Assembly: GCA_044361535.1 (NCBI GenBank)
Contig: JBIKIQ010000004.1
Location: 1-64,000, forward strand
Source: UBA952 sp044361535
GTDB lineage: Bacteria; Bacteroidota; Bacteroidia; Flavobacteriales_D; Crocinitomicaceae
Reading direction: 5' to 3'
DNA: 64,000 nt
The stretch's first letter is position 1, and the number at the start of each line of letters is the position of its first letter. The translations under genes were made by a program, and so were the position numbers. This document shows positions 9,278 to 19,100 of this stretch, in pieces. The notes under the pieces were generated by a model that was given only the letters and a program-made list of their open reading frames with translations, searched no databases and was not told the DNA's origin.

Positions 9278-10054
9278 ATGTTTTCATTTTTGAATTCGAT
9301 ACCACAGGTTACCAAAAACATTCTTTTTCTGAATGTAATGTTCTATGTAGTAACTGAAATTCTTGCGCTTCAAGGCATCAATCTGAGGGGGTCTTTGGGG
9401 GCTCATTACGTTAATTCTCCATTATTTCAACCGTATCAGATTGTGACTCACTTTTTTATGCACGGTGATTTCTTTCATATTTTCTTCAATATGTGGTTAT
9501 TTATAATGCTTGGAGGATTTTTAGAGAAATTATGGGGCCCTAAACGTTTTTTTATTTTTTACATCGCCTCAGCAATGGGAGCATTCGCACTATACAATGC
9601 AATTGGCGTGTATCAATTAATTGAATTATCCAACGTCATAGGTTCAACGGTCAATATGGATGAATTCAATTTAATCATAGCCCAAAGTGAAGGATTAGAT
9701 GAATTAAATTCTAATTTAACGCAGTTTTTTCAAAATGTTCCTAATTTGAATGTTGGAGCTGTTCGAGAATATATATCCCTATCCTATACGCCAATGGTAG
9801 GTGCATCAGGTGCAATTTTTGGGGTTATGGCCGCTTTTGCCATTCTTTTTCCGAATACAGAATTTATGCTTTATTTTGCCATTCCAGTTAAAGCTAAATA
9901 CTTGGTAGGGGCCTACTTTTTGATAGAAGTGTATCAAGCATTTCAAAATGAGGCAAACGATCCAGTAGCCCATTTGGCTCATATAGGAGGTGCAATTGTG
10001 GGAGTTATTTTGGTTTTAATCTGGAGAAAACAAGACAGAGCAAATTTTTGGTAG
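9278..10054 (+). CDS. Rhomboid family intramembrane serine protease (first of two)
   Basis: 258 aa with six predicted membrane segments. The catalytic serine lies in VGASGAIFG (GxSG) and the catalytic histidine in AHLAHIGGA. The HGDFFHIFFNMW segment supplies the conserved HxxxN of the oxyanion region. All key residues are present, so it is predicted active, cleaving single-pass membrane proteins within the inner membrane. An acidic insert of about 60 residues (roughly 110-165) sits between helices. It starts one base after the mutL stop and its own stop is one base before the next rhomboid, so the three are clearly co-transcribed. Substrate unknown. Confidence 0.92.
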   Translation: MFSFLNSIPQVTKNILFLNVMFYVVTEILALQGINLRGSLGAHYVNSPLFQPYQIVTHFFMHGDFFHIFFNMWLFIMLGGFLEKLWGPKRFFIFYIASAMGAFALYNAIGVYQLIELSNVIGSTVNMDEFNLIIAQSEGLDELNSNLTQFFQNVPNLNVGAVREYISLSYTPMVGASGAIFGVMAAFAILFPNTEFMLYFAIPVKAKYLVGAYFLIEVYQAFQNEANDPVAHLAHIGGAIVGVILVLIWRKQDRANFW

Positions 10055-10055
10055 T

Positions 10056-10967
10056 ATGCAAGCTGAACAAAATTTATTCGATTCTATAAAAAACACATAT
10101 CGTTTTGGTGGAATGACAATTCGACTGATTTTTATCAATGCTTCTATTTTCTTATTAATTCAGATTCTTAGTGTAATCATTCGATTAATGATGGCTGACA
10201 ATAGTTTATTGTCTGTTTTTCTTAATTCTGTTTTTACATTAAATACGGATATAAAGTCTTTTATATTCATGCCATGGGGGTTAGTAACAAGTATTTTTGC
10301 TCATTTCTCACTATGGCATTTTGTGCTCAACATGCTCTTTCTTTACTTTTCAGGGCGTATGTTTGAGCAGTTATTTGACGCTAAGAGACTGTGGTATACG
10401 TATTTATTTGGAGGAATTGCTGGTGGAATTTTAGAGATTATCGCACACAGCATCTTTCCAGCTTTGCAAAATTCTCAAATTGTAATTGTTGGCGCATCTG
10501 GTTCAATCATGGCAATTTTTATGGCCTTAGCGTTTTATAGGCCAAACTTAAATGTTATGCTTTTTGGGATTTTCCCCGTTCGTTTAATATTTCTTGCGTT
10601 GTTTTTTCTATTGTCAGATGTAATTTCTTTAGGAATGAATGATGGTGTTGCTCATTTTGCACATTTAGGGGGAGCGATTTTTGGAGCACTTTCCATTCGA
10701 AATATTGCAAGTAAAAACAATATAATGGTTGTCCTTCAAAAATGGGGAGATTCAATGTTCAAATCAATCAATTCCGTATTTAAAAGCTCCCCAAAACAAC
10801 CGAAACGATCAAACGTGAGAATGAAAACAGACGAGGAATACAATATGGAGAAGCGAACCAAGCAAGAAAAAATAGACCATATTTTAGACAAGATCTCGAA
10901 ATCCGGGTATGAATCGCTGACAAGACAAGAAAAGGACTTTTTATTTAATCAAAGTAAAAATGATTAG
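10056..10967 (+). CDS. Rhomboid family intramembrane serine protease (second of two), with cytosolic tail
   Basis: 303 aa. Membrane core to about residue 220 with HFSLWHFVLNM, VGASGSIMAIF (catalytic Ser) and VAHFAHLGGA (catalytic His). A charged C-terminal tail of about 80 residues follows, rich in Lys/Arg/Glu, ending in a predicted helical KRTKQEKIDHILDKIS stretch and SGYESLTRQEKDFL. That final sequence resembles the DUF6576-like tail found on many Bacteroidota rhomboids (from memory, not checked). It overlaps the next gene by 8 bp. It is diverged from the preceding rhomboid, so the pair looks like an old duplication or two subfamilies. Confidence 0.9.
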   Translation: MQAEQNLFDSIKNTYRFGGMTIRLIFINASIFLLIQILSVIIRLMMADNSLLSVFLNSVFTLNTDIKSFIFMPWGLVTSIFAHFSLWHFVLNMLFLYFSGRMFEQLFDAKRLWYTYLFGGIAGGILEIIAHSIFPALQNSQIVIVGASGSIMAIFMALAFYRPNLNVMLFGIFPVRLIFLALFFLLSDVISLGMNDGVAHFAHLGGAIFGALSIRNIASKNNIMVVLQKWGDSMFKSINSVFKSSPKQPKRSNVRMKTDEEYNMEKRTKQEKIDHILDKISKSGYESLTRQEKDFLFNQSKND

Positions 10968-12078
10968 TTTCTTGAGTTTTTTATGGAATTATAAATTTTG
11001 GCTGCGATTTTTCACTGTCCTTTGTCTACTCGCCCTAGCGCTCGCCTATTCAGCTCCATATATTCATCCAAAGACTCAATTTCTTTTTCCCTTTTTCGGA
11101 TTGGCATATCCTATTATTCTGTGTTTTACGTTTCTTTTTCTTATACTGTGGATTGTCCTAAAATCCAAATGGGCATGGGTTGTATTGGGTGCGCTAATAC
11201 TAGGTGGTAATTTACATTTTCGAATGATTGCTATTCGTGCAAATGATGAACTTCCATCCGAAAATTATTTGCATTTGATGTCGTATAACGTGCGCTTATT
11301 TGATGTTTATAATCCGAAACTATCAAATGCCATTAAAACAAGAAATAAGATATTTAATTATATCAAATCGGAAAATCCTGATGTGATTTGTTTCCAAGAA
11401 TTCTATCAAAAAGATAGACCAACTGATTTCAAAACAAGAGATACCATAATGAAATTCATGAAATTTCGCGATTATCATGAACGGAGTGCACATAAAAAAT
11501 ATTCGCGACAAAACTTTGGTATCTATTTATTTTCAAAGTATCCTATAATCGCAAAAGGTGACGTGATATTTGATACACAAAGTGAAAAGGACTTCAACTA
11601 CTGCATTTACGCGGATATCATTAAAAATAATGATACATTTAGAATTTACAATGCTCATTTACAATCCATTAAACTTCAAGGTGATTACTATTCTAAAAAA
11701 GATCCAATGGATAACATGGCATCCAAATCTACCATACGTTTAATCCTTGAAAAATTACAATTGGCCTATCCAAAACGAGCAGAACAGGCAAAAATCATCT
11801 TAAATCATATTGAAAATTCACCTTACCCAACAATTGTTTGTGGTGATTTCAATGATACACCAATGTCATATACCTACCAACAGTTTAATTCGCGATTGAC
11901 TGATTCATTTAGGAATTGTGGAAGCGGAATTGGTTCTACTTATGTTGGCAGAATTCCAGCAGGACGAATCGATTATATCTTCCATACGGATGATTTAAAT
12001 TCAAGTCAATTTCGCATCCAAGAAAAAGCCCTAAGTGATCACAGAGCAGTTTCCTGCAAGATTTTTAAGAAGAAGTAA
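10960..12078 (+). CDS. Membrane-anchored endonuclease/exonuclease/phosphatase (EEP) family protein
   Basis: 372 aa. Three hydrophobic segments (about residues 12-32, 38-63, 70-88) anchor a soluble EEP fold. Catalytic motifs are visible in order: SYNVRLFD, CFQEFY (metal-binding Glu), NAHLQS, GDFNDTP, DYIFH and SDHRAV. The family includes DNases, inositol-phosphate and sphingomyelin phosphodiesterases, so substrate cannot be assigned. The membrane anchor argues for an extracytoplasmic or membrane-lipid substrate (inference). It is the last gene of the mutL-rhomboid operon, its start overlapping the second rhomboid by 8 bp, and it converges with the DUF3137 gene. Confidence 0.88.
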   Translation: MISFLSFLWNYKFWLRFFTVLCLLALALAYSAPYIHPKTQFLFPFFGLAYPIILCFTFLFLILWIVLKSKWAWVVLGALILGGNLHFRMIAIRANDELPSENYLHLMSYNVRLFDVYNPKLSNAIKTRNKIFNYIKSENPDVICFQEFYQKDRPTDFKTRDTIMKFMKFRDYHERSAHKKYSRQNFGIYLFSKYPIIAKGDVIFDTQSEKDFNYCIYADIIKNNDTFRIYNAHLQSIKLQGDYYSKKDPMDNMASKSTIRLILEKLQLAYPKRAEQAKIILNHIENSPYPTIVCGDFNDTPMSYTYQQFNSRLTDSFRNCGSGIGSTYVGRIPAGRIDYIFHTDDLNSSQFRIQEKALSDHRAVSCKIFKKK

Positions 12079-12103
12079 TTATTGAAAATTGCAAGAAAGT
12101 TTA

Positions 12104-13042
12104 TTAGTGCTTTTCTACTAAAGGAATTATGTGTGTATCAATGAATGATTTCTTACGAACCATTATCTCATTCATCTTGGTAATATCTTTGTAAAAATTC
12201 TCAGTTAAATCTTCAACTGTTTTGTTATGGTCAATAATAAAATGATTTACAGCATCACTATATGCCATATGTACTTGACCATTCCTTATTGAAAAATAAA
12301 CTAAACTATTAAAACTCTCTGAAAAATCTGTTAAATTCTTGATGAAAGAAGTAGAAATTAGATCTTTAGCTAGCTCTGGTTCATTACTATATACAACATA
12401 TTTTTTTTCAAAATCTTCATCATCAATCTTTACTAATTTATCTCTTTTGAGATTTAACTTTTGTAAATATTCTCGGTCACCACTTTCATCTTGGATTACA
12501 TCAATTACCAAACCATTACCTAATGAATAATTAAAGTTTGAATAAAATCCTCTAAAAACCGTGTAACTTCTATAACGAGATTTGGATTGAAGATGAACCT
12601 CAGTAAATTTTACAGGTATTTTATCAATCGTTCCTTCAAAGAGTTCCTCTGCACTATAATCATTAAAACTTGTGAAAAGCTTTCCTTTTAAAAATTGAGA
12701 TTTTGTAAGTGGTTTCTCAAGATTTAGCTTTAAATCATAACCTATGCCCTTCAATAAAATGTCCAAAACATTCTCTCTGAAACCCTTTTGAAACTGTAAC
12801 TCGTATTTACGAATGAACAAACGATGTAAAATACCAAACAAAACAAAAACAATTATTAATGGCAAACCCAATGCTGCTATAAAACTTGCATGAGGCCATA
12901 TTAGAACAACCAAACAAATGTAAATGACTAAACATATTAGACCATAAATAGTGGATCTTCTATCTATTACTTTCTTATTCTTTAATCGCAGTTGATTAAT
13001 AGTTTCAAAATTAATTTTTGATTTAATTTCCTCGAATGTCAT
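12104..13042 (-). CDS. DUF3137 family membrane protein
   Basis: 312 aa. Two adjacent membrane helices (about residues 33-70) are followed by a soluble domain with the features I associate with DUF3137: FEGTIDKIPVKFTEVHL, then FRGFY, and FEKKYVVYSNEPELA with a terminal FSIRNGQVHMAY strand. No catalytic motif is recognisable and the function of the family is unknown. It begins 10 bp after the OmpA/PD40 gene, so it is probably the last gene of the T9SS operon by read-through, though its composition does not suggest a secretion role. Confidence 0.75.
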   Translation of the reverse strand: MTFEEIKSKINFETINQLRLKNKKVIDRRSTIYGLICLVIYICLVVLIWPHASFIAALGLPLIIVFVLFGILHRLFIRKYELQFQKGFRENVLDILLKGIGYDLKLNLEKPLTKSQFLKGKLFTSFNDYSAEELFEGTIDKIPVKFTEVHLQSKSRYRSYTVFRGFYSNFNYSLGNGLVIDVIQDESGDREYLQKLNLKRDKLVKIDDEDFEKKYVVYSNEPELAKDLISTSFIKNLTDFSESFNSLVYFSIRNGQVHMAYSDAVNHFIIDHNKTVEDLTENFYKDITKMNEIMVRKKSFIDTHIIPLVEKH

Positions 13043-13052
13043 AATTCAAATA

Positions 13053-15194
13053 TTATTTTATCGTCGGAATAATTTGAATTTTCAGCTCTGTTCTTCGATT
13101 CAATTGATGATCAACTGAAGTACAACTTACCCCATTTGTACACTTGTTAACTAGTTTAGTTTCACCATATCCCTTGGCTAATATTTTATCTGATGGAATG
13201 CCTGCTGCACGAATATATTTCACACAACTTTGAGAACGACGTTCTGAAAGCCATTCGTTGTAATAATCCGAACCGCGCGAATCGGTATGTGAACCTAATT
13301 CAACAGTCAAATCTGGATGCTCTTTCATGTATTTCACCAATTTATCCAATTCAATCTTACCTTCAGGACGTAGATCCCATAAATCAAAATCATAATAGAT
13401 ATTTTCTAACTTTATAAATTCCAACTCAGATTTCTTAACTAATGTCAATGTATATGTTTTATCAGTATTACATTCGCCAGACTTATTTAAGGTAACCCTT
13501 GCATCCGAATAATTTATCATTACTGCAACAATTGAATCTGTTTCTACTATTTCTTGAGATGAAAGATCAATTAGCGAAATAGCCTTACTTGAAAGAATTT
13601 TTTTTGTTACTTTTCCTTTTGAAAAATAAGTGATTTGCGCTCCATCTACATTTTCCCCTTTATCATCAACTACCTTAAATTTTCCTGAAAATGTTTTGTA
13701 ATTTGACGTTAGTTTAAGGGAGGTCTTCCCTTCCTTATCAAAGGTTTTTTCAATTGAACACGCAATAGAATTTCCTTCTCCTGCATACGAAAATTGATAG
13801 CTTGTATTAATTGAAGGCTTTACTGTAATCTTTCCTTTATCATCCGTAGTAAGCTTATCCTCTACATTTGTTTTTAAATTCTTAACAGATATTAATTGCT
13901 TGGCCAAAGGTTTGTTGTCACATGTTGACAAAACTATTTCAGCCTCAATTTTATACACCGGTTTTGATATCGTATAAATCTCATCTTTAAAGGCGTTTCT
14001 ATTCGAAGAAAGAAACCCTCTTCCCGTATTTTCATCTACATAAATTCCAAAATCATCTGCATTTGTATTGATTGGATTACCAATATGTTTTGGTGTCGCA
14101 TTTTGATTTTCTAGGTAAAAAACGTCCAATCCACCATTCCCAGGCCACCCGTTGGATGAAAAATAAAGAGTTCCATTATTAGAAACAAATGGAAAAACTT
14201 CATCCCTCCATGTATTTACCTTGTTTCCAAGGTTTACTGGTTCAGACCAAGATCCATTTTTATAAGAACTTTTGTATATGTCTACTCCACCCATTCCTCC
14301 CGGTTTGTCAGATGCAAAAAACAAGTCACCTTTTTCATCAATAACCCCATGACCAACTGAATAGGTTTTGTTGTTATATGGGAAAATTTCCTCACTCCAA
14401 ACTCCATTCTTCTCGCGGTAAATTTTAAGTTCTAATCTAGAAAATTTAACATTCCCTTGTAGATCAACCTCATTTTGATTTACCGTAAGAACTCCTATCT
14501 TATTATCAGCTGAAAAGGATATCGGACCATCATGTGGATTGGTTCTTTTAATTTCTTTCCAAAGTTTATCTTTATCTAGAATAGCTGTATCACCAATGGC
14601 AATCAAATCTGTAAAAAATTGCCCTGTCCATGAATAATTACGATTCACAAATCCCGTATTTCTTCTGTTTGAAACCATTACAACGGCACCCTTATAAGGC
14701 ACAGCGCAAAACTCTTCACCTTTCTTTATTTGTCTGTAGTTTGCAATAGAATATTCTGAATTATCATTTAATTGCTTCAAAATCAGGGGTGCATTTTTCT
14801 TCCAATCCTGTAATTTGCTCACATTCGGCATTTTTGTCAACGCTGAATCTATTGCACCAATTAATCGGCTATGTTTATTATTGATTAACAATAAATCAAA
14901 ATAATTCTCCCAATCTTTAGAACATGTATCGGCATTAGCAGTCAGTTTTTCAGCCCACATTAACGCCTTATCATACTGCTCCGTATTTGTGGCTGCTGTT
15001 ATTGCATTTCGAACATATCCCCAATTGTTTTCATTCTTCTTTAGCGATTTAGTAGCCATTTCTGCCCAAACAGGATATGCTTCAGAATAATTAAGTGTAG
15101 AAGATAATTTTGTGGCATATTCCTCTTTCATGGTTTGACCAAAAGACCAACCAACAAAATTTACAGATATTAAAAAAAATATTAATTGCTTCAT
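13053..15194 (-). CDS. OmpA family protein with PD40 propeller repeats, T9SS-associated
   Basis: 713 aa with a signal peptide (to about residue 20). A helical, TPR-like region (about 20-140) precedes a WD40-like PD40 propeller (about 150-400) with recurring ISFSADN, LFFASDKPGG, LYFSSNGWPGNGG and GFLSSNR strands. A carboxypeptidase-regulatory-like beta domain (about 415-490) follows, then the C-terminal OmpA peptidoglycan-binding domain (about 600-712) with YYDFD, GSHTDSRG and LSERRSQS. OmpA proteins of this layout sit beside PorP/SprF genes and link T9SS components to the cell wall. The ATG at 15194 is preferred to a TTG two codons earlier. It lies between PorP/SprF (21-bp gap) and DUF3137. 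Confidence 0.88.
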   Translation of the reverse strand: MKQLIFFLISVNFVGWSFGQTMKEEYATKLSSTLNYSEAYPVWAEMATKSLKKNENNWGYVRNAITAATNTEQYDKALMWAEKLTANADTCSKDWENYFDLLLINNKHSRLIGAIDSALTKMPNVSKLQDWKKNAPLILKQLNDNSEYSIANYRQIKKGEEFCAVPYKGAVVMVSNRRNTGFVNRNYSWTGQFFTDLIAIGDTAILDKDKLWKEIKRTNPHDGPISFSADNKIGVLTVNQNEVDLQGNVKFSRLELKIYREKNGVWSEEIFPYNNKTYSVGHGVIDEKGDLFFASDKPGGMGGVDIYKSSYKNGSWSEPVNLGNKVNTWRDEVFPFVSNNGTLYFSSNGWPGNGGLDVFYLENQNATPKHIGNPINTNADDFGIYVDENTGRGFLSSNRNAFKDEIYTISKPVYKIEAEIVLSTCDNKPLAKQLISVKNLKTNVEDKLTTDDKGKITVKPSINTSYQFSYAGEGNSIACSIEKTFDKEGKTSLKLTSNYKTFSGKFKVVDDKGENVDGAQITYFSKGKVTKKILSSKAISLIDLSSQEIVETDSIVAVMINYSDARVTLNKSGECNTDKTYTLTLVKKSELEFIKLENIYYDFDLWDLRPEGKIELDKLVKYMKEHPDLTVELGSHTDSRGSDYYNEWLSERRSQSCVKYIRAAGIPSDKILAKGYGETKLVNKCTNGVSCTSVDHQLNRRTELKIQIIPTIK

Positions 15195-15215
15195 AAACAA
15201 AATCTTAACTAAAAT

Positions 15216-16121
15216 TTAGAAATAACGTGGACTAATGAATGCATTGTTTTTTGAACGAATATCAATGGATATTACAATCTCATGACTGCCCCAATTTTTG
15301 TAGCTTAATTTATTGAAAGGAAAATCAAACGCATATCCCACCATCAATTTATCATTTATTTGATACGACGTATTTACACCAATCGACTCATTCATTCGAT
15401 ACAACCCACCTACCCAAAAGCGTTTGTAGAAATAGGCCGAAAGGTTAAAATCAATTGTAGTTGGCGCATTTGCCGTATACTTTAAAAGAACAGAAGGTTT
15501 TAAATCGAATACAGTACTTATTGGAAAAGCATAGCCTGCAGCTGCAAAGACATGCCTTTGAAGGAAGGAGTTACTTGTATTCCCATCAATCGAGGACTTC
15601 AAGATATGAGGAACAGAAACACCAAGATAGGCTCTCTTACTGTATAAATATGCTCCTAAACCAATATTTGGCTTCAACGAAGAATTGGCTGTCAAAAATG
15701 TCGGATCTGTTTGATCAGTTACAATAAGACTCGTAAAATTATACTGATTAGAATTGAGTCCTGCTGAGGCACCTAGGGAAAGTCGTAAGTCTTTAGCATT
15801 TAATTGCATGTGATATGCAAAATTTGCCATTGCCGTAAAATTCGTTCTAGAACCAATTCTATCGTAACTCATATTACCTCCTATTCCAATGTGCTTTCTT
15901 GCAACAGGAGCATGGACAGACAGAAACTGCGTTGTTGGAGCACCGTCCCATCCAACCCATTGCGAACGATGTACGCCTGTAAAGTTCAATGATCCTCTAC
16001 TTCCAGCATAAGCCGGATTGAAGTTCAATGGATTGAAGAAATACAAGGATGACTGTGCATCTTGTTGAGCATTCGCATTCAGCGAAACAATACCGATAAG
16101 GATAAGAATTATTTTTTTCAT
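15216..16121 (-). CDS. PorP/SprF family type IX secretion system outer-membrane protein
   Basis: 301 aa with signal peptide (residues 1-18). The mature start, QDAQSSLYFFNPLNFNPAYAG, and HRSQWVGWDGAPTT are hallmark PorP/SprF sequences. The rest alternates as expected for an outer-membrane beta-barrel and ends in an aromatic residue (SPRYF). By family knowledge these barrels couple particular CHU_C-type cargo to the T9SS or retain it at the surface. It lies 11 bp downstream of a CHU_C adhesin and upstream of the OmpA/PD40 gene, so it is probably the dedicated partner of that adhesin. Confidence 0.92.
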   Translation of the reverse strand: MKKIILILIGIVSLNANAQQDAQSSLYFFNPLNFNPAYAGSRGSLNFTGVHRSQWVGWDGAPTTQFLSVHAPVARKHIGIGGNMSYDRIGSRTNFTAMANFAYHMQLNAKDLRLSLGASAGLNSNQYNFTSLIVTDQTDPTFLTANSSLKPNIGLGAYLYSKRAYLGVSVPHILKSSIDGNTSNSFLQRHVFAAAGYAFPISTVFDLKPSVLLKYTANAPTTIDFNLSAYFYKRFWVGGLYRMNESIGVNTSYQINDKLMVGYAFDFPFNKLSYKNWGSHEIVISIDIRSKNNAFISPRYF

Positions 16122-16132
16122 CTTTTTATTTC

Positions 16133-19100
16133 TTATGGTTGAATTTCTAAATACCCTTTAATTGGGTCCTGTGATTTTTTCATTGTATCTATCAAATAGA
16201 AATACGTGGAAGCTGGAAGGGGCCCATTTACATTTCCTCCCTCTGTATAATATCCATTCCAGTCATTGACATAGGGTTGAGATTGGTAAACTAAATTTCC
16301 CCATCTGTTATATACCCATACTTTAATTTCAGGATACTGCTGTATATTTTGTATGATCCATACATCATTTTTACCGTCTCCATTCGGAGTAATTAATTGA
16401 GGAACCACTATTGGTATCAACTCTGTACAACCCAAATCTAAAACTTCATCTACAGAACACCCTGCCGCATCAGTTACTGTCACTGTATGGTTTCCTGCAT
16501 CTATTCCTGAATTTGTTGGTCCGTTTGTTCCATTATTCCACACATACGAAAATCCTCCTTGACCACCAGTTGCTGCAACAGTTAAATATCCGTTAGCCTC
16601 ACCACATTCAGAGCCAACACTATCAATCATAGTAACAACAATTGGATCAGGTTCAGAAATTGTAAAGGTTGAGTCATCTGTACATAAATCTGAGTTTGAA
16701 ACTACTACTGAATATACTCCAGGAGATAATCCGTTTACTGAAGATCCACTACCTGCATTTGGAGTCCATGTGTAATTTACCCCTGAAGAATTATCGGTTA
16801 CGATAGAAATTATACCATCTGATGCACCACCACATGTTACATTCTGAACAGAAGCACTAGTTATAGTAATTTGAGTTGGTGGATCCATCTGCACAACTTC
16901 TATGGATGTACAACCTGTACCTGGATCTGTCATTAAAATACTATATGCTCCGGGTGTATTAATCGTAATGTTACTTGTTCCTTGCCCTGAAACAATCCCA
17001 GGACCAGACCAAACGATACTTGAGCCTGAAGGAATAACTGATCCAACTATATCAGCCGTAGGAGAAACACATGACAATCCCGAACTCGGATTTAAATTAT
17101 AGGAATAATCAGGAATTGGATTGATAGAAACCGTAAATACATCTTGAACTCCAGGACATCCATTTAACTGTGCGGATACTGTTATTGTTCCTGAAATCGT
17201 ACCTGACGAATTGTTGGGTGGAGCTGGCCAAGTTGCTATTTGACCAGAACCAGATGCTGCAATACCGATCGATGTGTTGTCATTCGTCCATGTAAATGTT
17301 GCCCCGGCAGGAGTGGACACGAAGTCATTTGGATTTATAGACTGACCTGGACAAACTAAAATATTTGGAACGTTATTCATTGTAATTTGAGGTTGAACAG
17401 CTACAGAAACAGTAACGTTTGGATCGGGACATTGAACACCACTTATTGAAATCGTATAGAAAACAGTATCAATACTCGATGTAGACCCATCATTAGTTAG
17501 AACATTAGCTATAGTTCCCGGATTTCCGGCTCCATTCGAAGCACCTGAAATACTAGCTGGAGAAATTTGAGTCCAAGTAATAGTAGCAGATGAAATACTA
17601 CTTTCAATATTTATTTCAGGTGACTCACCACTACAAACTAAGGTGTCCAACGTAGAAACATCAATATCACCTGTAGGCTCAACCGTTACGATAAAATCTG
17701 TCTCACTTCCTGGACAACTTGGGTCTAATGTTGCTGTAATTGTAATTGTACCAGAAATAGCACTACCTGTGGTGTTACTTGGAACAGTCCAAGTTGGTAC
17801 TTGACCAGAACCCGAAGCGCCTAAACCAATTGCTGTATTCGTATTCTCCCATGTAAAGGTGGCACCAGCTGGAGTTGAGACCACGTCAACTGGATTAATT
17901 GAGCCACCAGAACAAACGATAGTATCATTAATCAACGTTAAATTAATACCAGGCTGAACTGCTACTGGGACAATAATTTGGTTGTCCGGACATTGAACAT
18001 TTTCAATGGAAATTGTGTAGAAAACAGTATCTATGGTTGTTCCAGAATTAAATAAGGTTTGTGCGATGTTATTGCCTGAACCATTGGAAGCACCCGTAAT
18101 TGTTGAAGGAGATGTAACAGTCCATGAGAAAGTTGCTTCCTCCAAATTACTTGATATATCTATATCAGTAGCTTCATTACTGCAAATGTAATCTTGCAAG
18201 GGTGTTACTTGCAAATCCCCAAATGGATTTACGTAAATGGTATCAAGAGCTGGCGGAACATTTGTACAACCAACCGTAGCACTTATTACTACATAGCCCA
18301 AATCAGCAGTTGGATTAGTAATTACAAACGGGAATATCGTGTCAGCATTAACTTGCGACCCATTTTGAAAAGTAACTCCTGTAACATTCGATGTATCTAT
18401 GAATTGCCACGTAATTAAATATCCTGGGATTGTTGATGACATGAAAATAGAATCCGAAAAATCTCCTGAACAAATGGTTTGAATCTCAGGATTAAAAATT
18501 ACTTGCGCTGTAGGATTGATTGTTACCACTTGCATGATGGAATCAATTCCACAAGCATTCGCAGCATACAACCAAACGTGGTAAGCACCCGGAGTATCGA
18601 AAGTAAGCTCAACTGAATCCGCCGTTGGAGTATTCCAAAGTGTATAATCGTAGGTTGCTCCAACAAAACCATTATCTGACCCCAATGTACCATTGGTTAC
18701 GGTCCAACCAGTAGGCTCTTCAACCGACCAATAGTATGCATAGTCATTTGAACAACCATCTTGATCAACATTTTCACCGCCAGTTGATTGATTGGTAAAA
18801 GTTACCGGTTCTCCTTGACAAATAGGTGAAGCTGGGGTATAAGCAAACTGCGCTTCAGCACCAGTTGAAATTGTAATTGGTCCCACCGTAACAAAAGTAG
18901 TTCCACAAGCATTTTGTGCTACAATGGTAGCTTGGTATGCATTATTAATCGTAACCGGACCAACGTCGTAAGAAGAGTCGCACGAAGACGTATTGAAAAC
19001 ATGGGATATAGTAGTATCATTTACTGTGGTAAATACAGATGCCGGAGTCCCATCCGAAAACGAAACATTGTAAAGAGTACCTGGTACATTATTTGACAAA

